Below are positions 1 through 7,569 of a stretch of 64,000 nt of DNA, piece by piece; the first letter of the stretch is position 1, and every line of letters starts with the position of its first letter. A program made the translations under genes and the position numbers. Source of the DNA: Poriferisodalis sp965116715 (GTDB lineage Bacteria > Actinomycetota > Acidimicrobiia > Acidimicrobiales > Poriferisodalaceae); assembly GCA_965116715.1 (NCBI GenBank), contig OZ220724.1, positions 2,108,001 through 2,172,000 of the forward strand, in the 5' to 3' direction. The notes beneath the pieces are model-generated. The model ran no database searches. It saw only the letters and a program-made list of their open reading frames with translations, and had not been told where the DNA came from.

Positions 1-616
1 CGGCGCGGTACAGCAGGTAGCGGGCCAGCCAGATCTCATCGCCCACGGTGAGCGCGTCGACGGGGCCGATCTGGAACTCCCACTGGCCGGGCATCACCTC
101 GGCGTTGGTGCCCGAGATGTTCAGGCCCGCCTCGATGCACCAGGTGGTGTGCTGCTCCACCACGTCACGGCCGTGGATGCGCAGCGCGCCCACGCCGCAG
201 TAGTACGGGCCCTGGGGGCCGGGGAAGCCGTTGGGCGGGAAGCCCGAGGGCCACTTCGTGACCGGGTCGAGCATGGTGTACTCCTGCTCGAGGCCGAACC
301 AGAAGTCCTGATCGCCGTACTTGTCGAGGATGGCCCGGGTCTTGGCCCGCATGTTGGTGGGGTGCGGCTCCATCGTCTCGGGCAGGAAGGTCTCGCACAT
401 CACCATGATGTCGTTGCCGCCCCGCAGCGGATCGGGGCAGGTGTAGACCGGCTTCAGCACGACGTCGGAGTCGCTGCCCTCGGCCTGATTGGTGCTCGAG
501 CCGTCAAAGCCCCAGATGCCCGGCTCGTCGCCGTCGGCCAGGACTCTCGTCTTGGAACGCACCTCGGCCGTGGGCTCTGTGCCGTCAGTCCAGATGTACT
601 CAGCCCGGTAGGTCAC
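1..616 (-). CDS. glnII: Glutamine synthetase type II (3' end outside window)
   Basis: Catalyses ATP-dependent ligation of ammonia to glutamate. The GTG at 614-616 follows a GAAGGAG ribosome binding site and opens a frame that runs off the left edge (about 205 residues visible). The N-terminal part carries the GSII signature FDGSSTNQAEGSDSD and the ATP/glutamate-site segment FGLEQEYT near residue 110, followed by the FPGPQGPYYCGVG stretch typical of eukaryotic-type GSII. It is divergent from a type I synthetase with 233 bp between them, and glnR lies just beyond. This suggests nitrogen control from the shared intergenic region. No GlnR box could be defined by eye. Confidence 0.9.
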   Translation of the reverse strand, partial: MTYRAEYIWTDGTEPTAEVRSKTRVLADGDEPGIWGFDGSSTNQAEGSDSDVVLKPVYTCPDPLRGGNDIMVMCETFLPETMEPHPTNMRAKTRAILDKYGDQDFWFGLEQEYTMLDPVTKWPSGFPPNGFPGPQGPYYCGVGALRIHGRDVVEQHTTWCIEAGLNISGTNAEVMPGQWEFQIGPVDALTVGDEIWLARYLLYRA

Positions 617-849
617 TGCATGCTCCTTCGCTGAATCAATCGCATGTGAGTCAACACTCCGTCCGCACGATACAAACCACCTAGGGTTTCCGGGCCATTG
701 CCCAATTGTGAACAGCGCGTGAAGCTCGCTCCCGCCCCTAGATCGGGCGCCGATGCAGCGCCGACAATGGGGACTCAGCCATCGGGGTGCGACCTGCCCC
801 GCTGCGGGCCCAGCGTGCCTGCGTGCCCGACCGGAAGGGGAAGGCCACT

Positions 850-2235
850 GTGACGATCCCAAGCCCGACGATCCCGAATCCAGCCAACCCAGCACGGGAA
901 CGACCCCAGGACTACGTGCTGCGCCGCGTCACCGAACGCGGCGTGCGGCTGATCCGCCTGTGGTTCACCGATGTGGCAGGGCAGCTCAAGTCGTTCGCCA
1001 TCTCGCCCGCCGAGCTGGAGGCGGCGTTCACCCAGGGCATGGTGTTCGACGGGTCCTCCATCGAGGGCTTCAGCCGCATCGCCGAGGCCGACATGGTTGC
1101 CGTGCCCGACCCCGAGACGTTCGAGCTCATGCCGGCCCGCAACGGCGACGGCAGCGACGAGATCTCCGCCCGCATGTTCTGCGACATCACCGGCGCCGAC
1201 GGCACCCGTTTCGACGGCGATCCCCGGGGGGTGCTGCGCCGGGTCATGGACCGTGCGCACGACGCCGGCTACACGTTTTACGTCGCGCCCGAGATGGAGT
1301 ATTTCCTGTTCGAGCCCGACCGGGTCGACGGGCGGCCGGTGCCGCTCGACGCCGGCAGCTACTTCGACCTGACCACTGCCGACATCGCATCCAACATCAG
1401 GCACCGCACGCTGAGCGCGCTAGAGGCGATGGGCATACCGGTCGAGTACTCCTTCCACGAGGACGCGCCGTCCCAGCACGAGATCGACCTGCGCTACGCC
1501 GACGCGCTCACCATGGCCGACAGCGTGATGACCTTCCGGCTGCTGGTGCGCGAGATCGCCTTCGAGCACGGCGTGCACGCCACCTTCATGCCCAAGCCGC
1601 TCGCCGGCGTGCAGGGCTCGGGGATGCACACCCACATGTCGCTGTTCGCCGACGGGCGCAACGCCTTCAGCGACCCGAACTCGCCCGACGGGCTGTCCGA
1701 CGTGGCGCGGGGCTTCGTGGCCGGGCTGCTCGCCCACGCCCGCGAGATCACCGCCGTGACCAACCAGCTCGTCAACAGCTACAAGCGGCTGATCGCCGGC
1801 TACGAGGCACCGGTCGCCATCTCGTGGGCCCGCAGCAACCGTGCAGCGCTCATCCGGGTGCCGCCGACGCGCAACGAGGGGGAAGAGGCGACACGCGTCG
1901 AGTACCGGGCGCCCGATCCCGCCGCCAACCCCTACCTGGCGTTCGCCGTCATCCTGGCCGCCGGGCTGAAAGGCATCACCGAGGGCTACGAGCTGCCGCC
2001 CGAAACTCCCCCGTCCATCACCGGCTACAGCGACCACGGCGGGCCGGCCTACGGGCATCACCTGCCGGCCTCGCTGGACGAGGCGCTCGACGAGATGGAA
2101 GGCAGCGCACTGGTGGCCGAGACGCTCGGGCAGCACCTGTTCCGATGGTTCCTGCGCAACAAGCGGCGAGAATGGACGGCCTACCAGTCGCAAGTGACCC
2201 AATTCGAGCTGGACAACTACTTCGCCGCCGTCTGA
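850..2235 (+). CDS. glnA: Glutamine synthetase type I
   Basis: A GSI-family enzyme of about 461 residues that forms glutamine from glutamate, ammonia and ATP as a cytoplasmic dodecamer. Visible motifs are FDGSSIEGF near residue 75, the metal/ATP segment EMEYFLFEPD near 150, GSGMHTHMS (substrate loop) near 257, and RVPPTRNEGEEATRVEYRAPD near 335-355. The C-terminus lacks a recognisable adenylylation-site segment of the regulated beta subtype, so it looks like an alpha-type or GlnA2-like enzyme. An ATG exists at 787, but the GTG at 850 is preferred because GGAAGGGGAAGG lies just upstream and homology begins soon after. The next gene, glnR, follows after 10 bp and is probably cotranscribed. Confidence 0.9.
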   Translation: MTIPSPTIPNPANPARERPQDYVLRRVTERGVRLIRLWFTDVAGQLKSFAISPAELEAAFTQGMVFDGSSIEGFSRIAEADMVAVPDPETFELMPARNGDGSDEISARMFCDITGADGTRFDGDPRGVLRRVMDRAHDAGYTFYVAPEMEYFLFEPDRVDGRPVPLDAGSYFDLTTADIASNIRHRTLSALEAMGIPVEYSFHEDAPSQHEIDLRYADALTMADSVMTFRLLVREIAFEHGVHATFMPKPLAGVQGSGMHTHMSLFADGRNAFSDPNSPDGLSDVARGFVAGLLAHAREITAVTNQLVNSYKRLIAGYEAPVAISWARSNRAALIRVPPTRNEGEEATRVEYRAPDPAANPYLAFAVILAAGLKGITEGYELPPETPPSITGYSDHGGPAYGHHLPASLDEALDEMEGSALVAETLGQHLFRWFLRNKRREWTAYQSQVTQFELDNYFAAV

Positions 2236-2245
2236 AGCTGCACTC

Positions 2246-2929
2246 ATGTACGCCGTTCACCCCGCCGCTGCCAGCGCCGAACTGGCGCAATTCCTGGATC
2301 TGGGCGGGTATGCCTGGAAGCCGGTGGCCAGCGCGGCCGATGTGACCGCCGGCGCGCCGCCCGAGGGCTGGGCCGGGGCGATCATCCGGCTCGACAGCGG
2401 CGACGGCACCGAGGGCACCGAGGCTGCCTGGGCGGTGGCGCGGGCGCTGCGCGAGCAGGCCGCAGCGACGCTGGGCGTGCTGGTGCTGGTGCGCGGCAAT
2501 GCGCTCGACGAGCTGACCATGCGCGACGAGCTGTTCGACGACTTCTGCCTGGACCCGTTCCACCCGCGCGAGTTGGAAGCCCGGCTGGCACACCTGGCGG
2601 CGGCATCGAACGGCGGGTCCACCGAGATCATCGAGTACGGGCCACTGCGCATCAACCTCGACACCTACGAGGCCGTGGTGGACGAGCGCCCGCTGGACCT
2701 CACCTACATGGAGTACGAGCTGCTGCGCTTTCTGGCATCGCAGCCGGGGCGGGTGTTCACGCGAGAGGCGCTGCTGAACCAGGTGTGGGGGTACGAGTAC
2801 TACGGGGGCGCGCGGACGGTGGACGTTCATGTGCGGCGGTTGCGGGCGAAGCTGGGTGAGGAGAATGCGGACTTGATCCAGACGGTTCGCTCTGTCGGCT
2901 ACCGGCTTGGGACCTATCGCTGGCGCTAG
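2246..2929 (+). CDS. glnR: GlnR-like OmpR-family nitrogen regulator
   Basis: A 227-residue protein with a poorly conserved N-terminal receiver-like region (residues 1-115) and a C-terminal winged-helix DNA-binding domain. The domain carries LDLTYMEYELLRFLASQPGRV, then FTREALLNQVWGYEYYGG and RTVDVHVRRLRAKLG. These match actinobacterial GlnR, an orphan regulator that binds DNA without a classical phospho-Asp switch. Its place 10 bp after glnA and near glnII fits control of ammonium assimilation. The alternative is a generic OmpR-family regulator, but the YMEYELL and GYEYYGGARTVDVH signatures plus context favour GlnR. Confidence 0.85.
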   Translation: MYAVHPAAASAELAQFLDLGGYAWKPVASAADVTAGAPPEGWAGAIIRLDSGDGTEGTEAAWAVARALREQAAATLGVLVLVRGNALDELTMRDELFDDFCLDPFHPRELEARLAHLAAASNGGSTEIIEYGPLRINLDTYEAVVDERPLDLTYMEYELLRFLASQPGRVFTREALLNQVWGYEYYGGARTVDVHVRRLRAKLGEENADLIQTVRSVGYRLGTYRWR

Positions 2930-2932
2930 TGG

Positions 2933-3088
2933 CTAGACGTTGGTCTCGATGAGGGAGCTGCCTTCGTGGCGCGTCTCGGCGTCGTCGGTGAGGAGCTTGC
3001 CGAGGGCTGCGGCTGCTGCTGCCAGGGAGATCGTGATGATGAACGGGCTCAGCAGGAGCACGATCACGATGAGGATGGCGCCAGCCAT
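2933..3088 (-). CDS. Small single-pass membrane protein
   Basis: A 51-residue reading frame starting with ATG at 3086-3088. Residues 3-30 form one hydrophobic segment (IVIVLLLSPFIITISL followed by an alanine run), and then comes a short charged tail with DDAETRHEG. I do not recognise a family. It converges on glnR with 3 bp between the stop codons, and its own 5' side faces the ridA gene on the same strand. A real membrane peptide is plausible from hydropathy alone, but there is no strong ribosome binding site. Confidence 0.45.
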   Translation of the reverse strand: MAGAILIVIVLLLSPFIITISLAAAAAALGKLLTDDAETRHEGSSLIETNV

Positions 3089-3124
3089 GGGGCGCAGCGT
3101 ACTGATCCCCGGCGGGCCGTGTTG

Positions 3125-3472
3125 CTATTCGGGGAGGTAGGCGATGGCTTCGATCTCCACCTGGGCGCCCAAGGGGAGGGCTGCCACGCCGATAGCGCTT
3201 CTCGCCGGGCGGTGCTCGCCGAAGGCCTCGGCGTAGATCGAGTTGATGAGCGAGAAATTGCCGATGTCGGTCATGAACACGAGGCACTTGACGACGTCGT
3301 CGAAGGTGCCGCCGGCCTCTGCCAGCGCTTCTGACACGTTGGCGAGCACCGTGCGGGCCTGAGCCTCGACGCCTTCGACCAGCGCGCCGTCGGCGAGGCC
3401 GATCTGGCCCGAGACGAACACGAAGTCGCCGGCTCGGTACCACTTCGAATAGTGAGCGACGGGTGCGGCCAT
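3125..3472 (-). CDS. RidA family (YjgF/YER057c/UK114) deaminase
   Basis: A 115-residue RidA-fold protein. Family members hydrolyse reactive enamine/imine intermediates from PLP enzymes. Visible features are FVSGQIGLADGALVEG near residue 18, the central LVFMTDIGNFSLINSIYAEAF and the C-terminal PLGAQVEIEAIAYLPE. The catalytic arginine usually found in the RxxxGVxxLPxGxxxEIE segment is present as ARSAIGVAALPLGAQVEIE. A much longer open frame continues upstream on this strand, but the family begins at the ATG at 3470-3472. The F420-type oxidoreductase lies 17 bp upstream on the same strand, so the two may be cotranscribed. Confidence 0.85.
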   Translation of the reverse strand: MAAPVAHYSKWYRAGDFVFVSGQIGLADGALVEGVEAQARTVLANVSEALAEAGGTFDDVVKCLVFMTDIGNFSLINSIYAEAFGEHRPARSAIGVAALPLGAQVEIEAIAYLPE

Positions 3473-3489
3473 GGAGATGCCCCTGTCTG

Positions 3490-3945
3490 TCAGGAAATGG
3501 TGCCGGTGTTGGAGGTGATGTGGTCCAACGTCACGAAAATGGCCAGGCGGCGCTCCTTGGCCATCACCCGGTCGTACTCGTCCCAGTCCTCGTGGGAGCC
3601 GCCCGCCGAGCGGAAGACGTCGCGCAGCAGCTCGGGAATGTCGGTGACGCCCTCGGCCGGGTCGTCGAGGCCGATGAGCTGCGCTGAGCCGTGCACGGCC
3701 ACCCAGTCCCACCGGTGGCGGAAGGCCACTGCGGCGCGCGGGTCGCTGCGCAGCAGGCGGGCCTTGCGGGCGTTGGCGCGCACTACGCAGGCGACGCTGG
3801 TCTCGCCGGTCACGGGGTTGTCCATCACGCCGGCGTTGATGATGGAGACGTGCGGGTTTCCGCTGCTGTCTAGGCAGACGAAGCTGCAGAGTCCGTTTTC
3901 TGCGGCTACTAGGCGGCGGAGCTTGTCTTGTGCTGGTTCGGCCAT
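3490..3945 (-). CDS. PPOX-class F420/FMN-dependent oxidoreductase-like protein
   Basis: A 151-residue split-barrel flavin/deazaflavin-binding protein of the pyridoxamine-phosphate-oxidase-like superfamily. The N-terminal barrel strand FVCLDSSGNPHVSIINAGVMD and the following SVACVVRANARKARLLRSDPRAAVAF are typical of actinobacterial FDOR-B/PPOX proteins, which often bind F420. The cofactor and substrate cannot be fixed from sequence. The first 30 codons use many A- and C-ending codons, unlike the rest of the gene; this lies next to a structured repeat (see findings). The start ATG has a TAACGT element 9 nt upstream. Confidence 0.75.
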   Translation of the reverse strand: MAEPAQDKLRRLVAAENGLCSFVCLDSSGNPHVSIINAGVMDNPVTGETSVACVVRANARKARLLRSDPRAAVAFRHRWDWVAVHGSAQLIGLDDPAEGVTDIPELLRDVFRSAGGSHEDWDEYDRVMAKERRLAIFVTLDHITSNTGTIS

Positions 3946-4010
3946 CGAGGATCGACGTTAGCGCTCTCGCTCTTCTGCTCGTCGGGCTGGGGCGAACCCA
4001 CCATCCCCTC

Positions 4011-4071
4011 CGGGGTGAGCGGGGGCAGCAGCACCCATGCTCGCCGGGGTGATCGGGGGCTGCAGTGCCCG
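4011..4071 (+). repeat. Two tandem left-arm fragments of the structured repeat
   Basis: Two partial copies of the left arm of the repeat described next. One reads GGGGTGAGCGGGGGCAGCAG (about 4014-4033) and the other GGGGTGATCGGGGGCTGCAG (about 4045-4064). Both precede the full copy and lack the core and right arm. The first fragment is a better complement of the right arm of the full copy (CTCACCCC) than that copy's own left arm. Confidence 0.75.
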
Positions 4072-4077
4072 TCTCCC

Positions 4078-4196
4078 CCGGGGTGATCGGGGGCAGCAGC
4101 ACCCATGCTCAGACAGGCGCAGCGCCGCCCGCTACTCGGGGGATGGGCTGTGGCGCTGCGAACTGCGCGTGGGCACTGCTGCCCCCGCTCACCCCT
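4078..4196 (+). repeat. Structured intergenic repeat, copy A
   Basis: One of six copies of an imperfect long inverted repeat with a conserved core. The outer arms are GGGTGATCGGGGGCAGCAG and CTGCTGCCCCCGCTCACCC. The conserved core runs from CATGCTCAGACA through GCGCAGCGCCGCCC to GGCGCTGCGAACTGCGCG, and the loop between (CTACTCGGGGGA) varies among copies. The inner stem pairs CGCAGCGCC with GGCGCTGCG. It lies between two genes on the minus strand (the PPOX-like gene and the CoxS-CoxL-like gene), where a terminator or promoter function is possible. Confidence 0.85.
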
Positions 4197-4211
4197 CGCG
4201 CGCTGTTCGCT

Positions 4212-5795
4212 TTACCGGCCGGTGGGGAGGTGGGGGGGCGCTCCGCGGCTCAGCCAGGTGGCTGTTGCTACTGCTGCGAATACTGCTTCGCCTGCGGGGA
4301 CAGCGGGTCGATGCGTGTGTTCGATGGTGACGTTGATGTCTGGGGTGTCGGCTGAGCGGGCTATGGCGAAGCTGCGGATGGTGAGGTCGTGGATCTCGCC
4401 GTCGGGGTCGACTGACAGGGCTTCTGAGGTGATCCAGCTCCACGCCATGTGGGTGGCGCCCATTGCGTAGCTGCGCAGGGTGGTCGGGTCGAGTGGGTCG
4501 CCGGCGTTGATGTGTACGTCGATTCCGGACGGGCCGACTGTGGCCTGAGCGATGGCGCCCTGAGGAGACGTGACCTCGACCGAGGCGCTGCCCGTCTCTA
4601 GCGATTCGCCTGCTTGCAGCCGGTTCAGGGCCGCAACCAGCATCTGTGCCTCGGCCCAGACTGCCGCGCGGAGATCCATCGACGTCGGCGGGCCTGGCAG
4701 TTCAACTTCGACGATCTCGGCGTCCGGCAGCGCGGAGCGCAGCACCTCGGCCCCGCCGGGGGTGCGGGCTATGCGGATGGTGCCTGTGCCGTCGGCTCGC
4801 AGGCCTGCTGCGAGCGGCGGGCGTTTGGGGCCGCGGCGGACGGTGTCTTCGCGGGACCACAGCACGCGGACTGGTTGTCCCAGTTCTGTGGCGAGCTGCT
4901 GGGCTTCTTTGCGGACGGGTGAATTGGTTTTGGCTCCGAAGGCGCCGCCGTTTGCCAGTGGGTCGGAGGGTTCGGCGCCGGGTTGGCACCAGGCTGCGTC
5001 GGTTTCTAGATAGCCGGGTTCGGTCCAGCAGGTGGCGAGCTGGACGTCCCAGTTGGTTCCCGGCGGGGGCTCGGGGATCTCTATGGGTGGGACGGGTTCG
5101 AGGGTGGTGCGGCGGCCTTGGAGCTTGCCGGCTTGACGGCGGGCTTGGTGCAGGGTCTCGGCTGCGTGCCAGGTGCCGTCTGGGCCGGTTACGGCGGTGA
5201 ACGTGCCGGGCGGTGCTCCGTCTGCGCCGAAGTCGAAGTTGCCGAGTGCGCTGGCCGGTGCTGACTGCTGGGGGCCGCCGGTCTCGATCGACGCGCGGCG
5301 GACAGCTGTGTCGGCATCGCGCACGGAAGCGGGCGGCGCGGACTGATCGTGCTCGGGTGTGGAGCTCAGCACCTCGGCCGAGGTCGTGGTGGCGTGGGTG
5401 GCTGCTTCGCGGATGGTTTGCCAGCCGGTGCAGCGGCAGAGGTGAGCGGCGAGTGCCTTGTCGACTGTGGTGCGATCTGACAGGTCGGCGCCGCGACGTT
5501 CGTGACCGACGAGGCGGCACACGATGCCCGGTGTGCAGAAGCCGCACTGGGTTGCACCGCAGGCCAGGAACGCCGCAGACCAGCGGTGCTGCTCATCGGG
5601 GCTCAGCCCGGCGGCGGTGGTGACCTGCCGGCCGGCGACGCGGCGCACCGGCGTGACGCAGGCCACCCGGGGCGCATCGTCGACCAGCACTGTGCAGCAG
5701 CCGCACTGGCCCTGCGGGCTGCACCCGTCGAGCACCGATTCGATGCCGAGGTGGTCGCGCAGTGCGCCCAGCAGCGTGTCGCCGTCGTCGGGCAC
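4212..5795 (-). CDS. Fused CoxS-type ferredoxin and shortened CoxL/XdhA-type molybdenum hydroxylase
   Basis: The N-terminal 120 residues are the small [2Fe-2S] subunit of xanthine-dehydrogenase/CO-dehydrogenase-type enzymes: DGCSPQGQCGCCTVLVDD is the plant-type cluster site, and CGATQCGFCTPG with HLCRCTGW is the second cluster. The rest resembles the molybdopterin subunit (ANGGAFGAKTNSPVRKEAQQLA and GQPVRVLWSREDTVRRGP) but is only about 350 residues, roughly half the usual 750, with no obvious active-site AYRCSFR-type loop. The GTG at 5795 omits the first beta strands; in-frame TLTFVVDGNAVEV lies upstream with only CTG-like codons before it. The true start is therefore uncertain. It follows erpA directly on the same strand. 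Confidence 0.65.
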   Translation of the reverse strand: MPDDGDTLLGALRDHLGIESVLDGCSPQGQCGCCTVLVDDAPRVACVTPVRRVAGRQVTTAAGLSPDEQHRWSAAFLACGATQCGFCTPGIVCRLVGHERRGADLSDRTTVDKALAAHLCRCTGWQTIREAATHATTTSAEVLSSTPEHDQSAPPASVRDADTAVRRASIETGGPQQSAPASALGNFDFGADGAPPGTFTAVTGPDGTWHAAETLHQARRQAGKLQGRRTTLEPVPPIEIPEPPPGTNWDVQLATCWTEPGYLETDAAWCQPGAEPSDPLANGGAFGAKTNSPVRKEAQQLATELGQPVRVLWSREDTVRRGPKRPPLAAGLRADGTGTIRIARTPGGAEVLRSALPDAEIVEVELPGPPTSMDLRAAVWAEAQMLVAALNRLQAGESLETGSASVEVTSPQGAIAQATVGPSGIDVHINAGDPLDPTTLRSYAMGATHMAWSWITSEALSVDPDGEIHDLTIRSFAIARSADTPDINVTIEHTHRPAVPAGEAVFAAVATATWLSRGAPPHLPTGR

Positions 5796-5878
5796 TTCGA
5801 CGGCATTGCCGTCGACGACGAACGTCAGGGTGCTGCTTGTGCCCGCCGGGGACGGCCCGGCTTCGGGTTCAGTGCGGG

Positions 5879-6214
5879 TCAGCTGAATGAGTTGCCGCAG
5901 CCGCAGGTGCGCTGCGCATTGGGATTGTCGATCGCGAAGCCTGATCCCATCAGCCCGTCGGAGAAGTCGAGCGTGGCGCCTTCGAGCAGCTGCGCGCTCA
6001 TCGGGTCGGACACCACCTTGACGTCGCCATATGCCTGCGCCATGTCGTCATTGGCCACTTCGGAATCGAAGAACATCTCGTAGCTGAAGCCCGAGCAGCC
6101 ACCCGGCCGCACGGCGACACGCAGCGCCAGCTCGGTCTCGCCTCCCGCCTCGGACAACTCCTGGGCGATGAGTTCGTGCACCTTTTCTGCGGCGGTATCG
6201 GTCAACGTGATCAC
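5879..6214 (-). CDS. erpA: ErpA/HesB iron-sulfur cluster insertion protein
   Basis: A 111-residue A-type carrier that hands [2Fe-2S] or [4Fe-4S] clusters to apoproteins in the cytoplasm. The three cluster cysteines are visible: one in RPGGCSGFSYEMFFD near residue 40 and two in the C-terminal CGCGNSFS. The gene immediately precedes the iron-sulfur fusion protein on the same strand; the downstream frame overlaps its end, suggesting translational coupling. It is divergent from the Mrp-type cluster carrier, which makes this a small Fe-S assembly neighbourhood. Confidence 0.92.
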   Translation of the reverse strand: MITLTDTAAEKVHELIAQELSEAGGETELALRVAVRPGGCSGFSYEMFFDSEVANDDMAQAYGDVKVVSDPMSAQLLEGATLDFSDGLMGSGFAIDNPNAQRTCGCGNSFS

Positions 6215-6323
6215 AACAGCGACTCCCGACTCAGCCCCACATGGGCAAACGTTCTGCGACCGATGCTAGTGCCGTCAGGCCGAATTGCACAGGTGAGCAC
6301 ACTGGGCTAGAGCACGTCGCCAT

Positions 6324-6329
6324 TACGCT
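6324..6329 (+). promoter_or_regulatory. -10 element of mrp (leaderless)
   Basis: TACGCT followed by 7 nt and then GTG. The same TTACGCTGCG context and spacing recur upstream of the receiver gene at 12821. Confidence 0.6.
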
Positions 6330-6336
6330 GCGCTCC

Positions 6337-7527
6337 GTGAGCGCGTCTGCCGATGCTCCCCCCGACGACGAGGCGATGATCGCCATCCTGCGCGGGGTCA
6401 TGGACCCCGAGCTGGGCGACAACATCGTCGACCTGGGCATGGTGCGCAACGCCTACCGCGAGGGCACCACCGGGCACGTGACCGTGGCGCTGACCACCGC
6501 GGGGTGCCCCCTGCGGGCCACCATCAAGCGCGACTGCGAGACGCGGGTGGCCGGGCTGGCAGGCATCGAGCACGTGCGGCTGCACTGGGACGAGCTGAAC
6601 GCAGCCGAGAAGGCCCGGGTGATGGAACGTGCCCGGCACACCGCCCGCGAGAATGCCACGCCGACGCAGGTGCCGGCCAGCGCCCGGGTGCTGGCCGTGG
6701 CCTCGGGCAAGGGCGGCGTGGGCAAGTCGTCGGTGACCGTGAACCTGGCGGCGGCGCTGGCCGCACGCGGCTTCACCGTGGGCGTGCTGGACGCGGACAT
6801 CTGGGGATTCAGCATCCCGAGAATGCTCGGCCTGGAGGGCCGCCTCGGCGCCCGACCGCCGGCTGAGGGCGAGGAGCGCGGCAAGATCGTGCCCGACGAG
6901 CTGGCAGCCGGCGACGGCCTGCTGAAGGTCGTGTCGACCGGGCTGCTGGTGGAAACCGAGGAAACCGCCCTGATGTGGCGGGGCCTCATGCTGGCCAAGG
7001 CCGTCGAGCAGTTCCTGCACGACGTGGACTGGGGCGAGCTGGACTACCTGCTCATCGACATGCCGCCCGGCACGGGCGACGTGCAGATGGCGCTCGCCCG
7101 CCTGCTGCCCCAAGCCGAGATGCTGGTGGTGACTACGCCCGCGCTGAGTGCGCAGAAGGTGGCAGTGCGCGTGGCCGACATGGCCCGTCGCAGCCACATG
7201 CCGATCGTGGGCGTGGTGGAGAACATGGGCGCGTTCACCGCACCCGATGGGCAGCGGTGGTCGTTCTTCGGCGAGGGGGGCGGAGAGCGCCTCGCTGCCG
7301 ATCTGGGCGTGCCGCTGCTGGGCTCGGTCCCGCTGGAACCTGCGGTGTCTGCCGGCGGCGACTCGGGCGAGCCGGTGACGGGCAGTCCCGACGGCGGTGC
7401 TGCAGCTGAGGTGTTCGAGGCGATCACTCAGCGGCTGGTTGATGAGATCTGCCCGCCGGTGGATATGGGGGCGTGCACCGCGCGCATGGACGGGCCGATT
7501 CCTGTCACGCTGAGCACTCGCCGGTAA
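6337..7527 (+). CDS. mrp: Mrp/ApbC/NBP35 family Fe-S cluster carrier ATPase
   Basis: A 396-residue protein. Residues about 8-90 form an MIP18/DUF59 domain (VMDPELGDNIVDLGMV, then TTAGCPL). The C-terminal part is a P-loop ATPase with the deviant Walker A VASGKGGVGKSSVTVNLA near residue 120, LDADIWGFSIPRMLG (switch region) and LLIDMPPGTGDVQ. The CxxC cluster motif of some homologues is not obvious, although C-terminal ICPPVDMGAC is present. An ATG at 6241 is also in frame, but the GTG at 6337 is preferred because of the -10 element exactly 7 nt upstream. It is divergent from erpA, so the two probably share Fe-S trafficking. Confidence 0.88.
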   Translation: MSASADAPPDDEAMIAILRGVMDPELGDNIVDLGMVRNAYREGTTGHVTVALTTAGCPLRATIKRDCETRVAGLAGIEHVRLHWDELNAAEKARVMERARHTARENATPTQVPASARVLAVASGKGGVGKSSVTVNLAAALAARGFTVGVLDADIWGFSIPRMLGLEGRLGARPPAEGEERGKIVPDELAAGDGLLKVVSTGLLVETEETALMWRGLMLAKAVEQFLHDVDWGELDYLLIDMPPGTGDVQMALARLLPQAEMLVVTTPALSAQKVAVRVADMARRSHMPIVGVVENMGAFTAPDGQRWSFFGEGGGERLAADLGVPLLGSVPLEPAVSAGGDSGEPVTGSPDGGAAAEVFEAITQRLVDEICPPVDMGACTARMDGPIPVTLSTRR

Positions 7528-7556
7528 CTCGCCCGGGGTGTCGCCGGGGGTGCCGG

Positions 7557-7562
7557 TAGGGT
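7557..7562 (+). promoter_or_regulatory. -10 element of selA (leaderless)
   Basis: TAGGGT, 7 nt, then ATG at 7570. Confidence 0.6.
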
Positions 7563-7569
7563 CCGGGCG

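Noticed and set aside
4011..4196. CRISPR array
   Set aside because: The repeated units are unequal arms of a hairpin with no unique spacers of constant length, and no cas genes are present.
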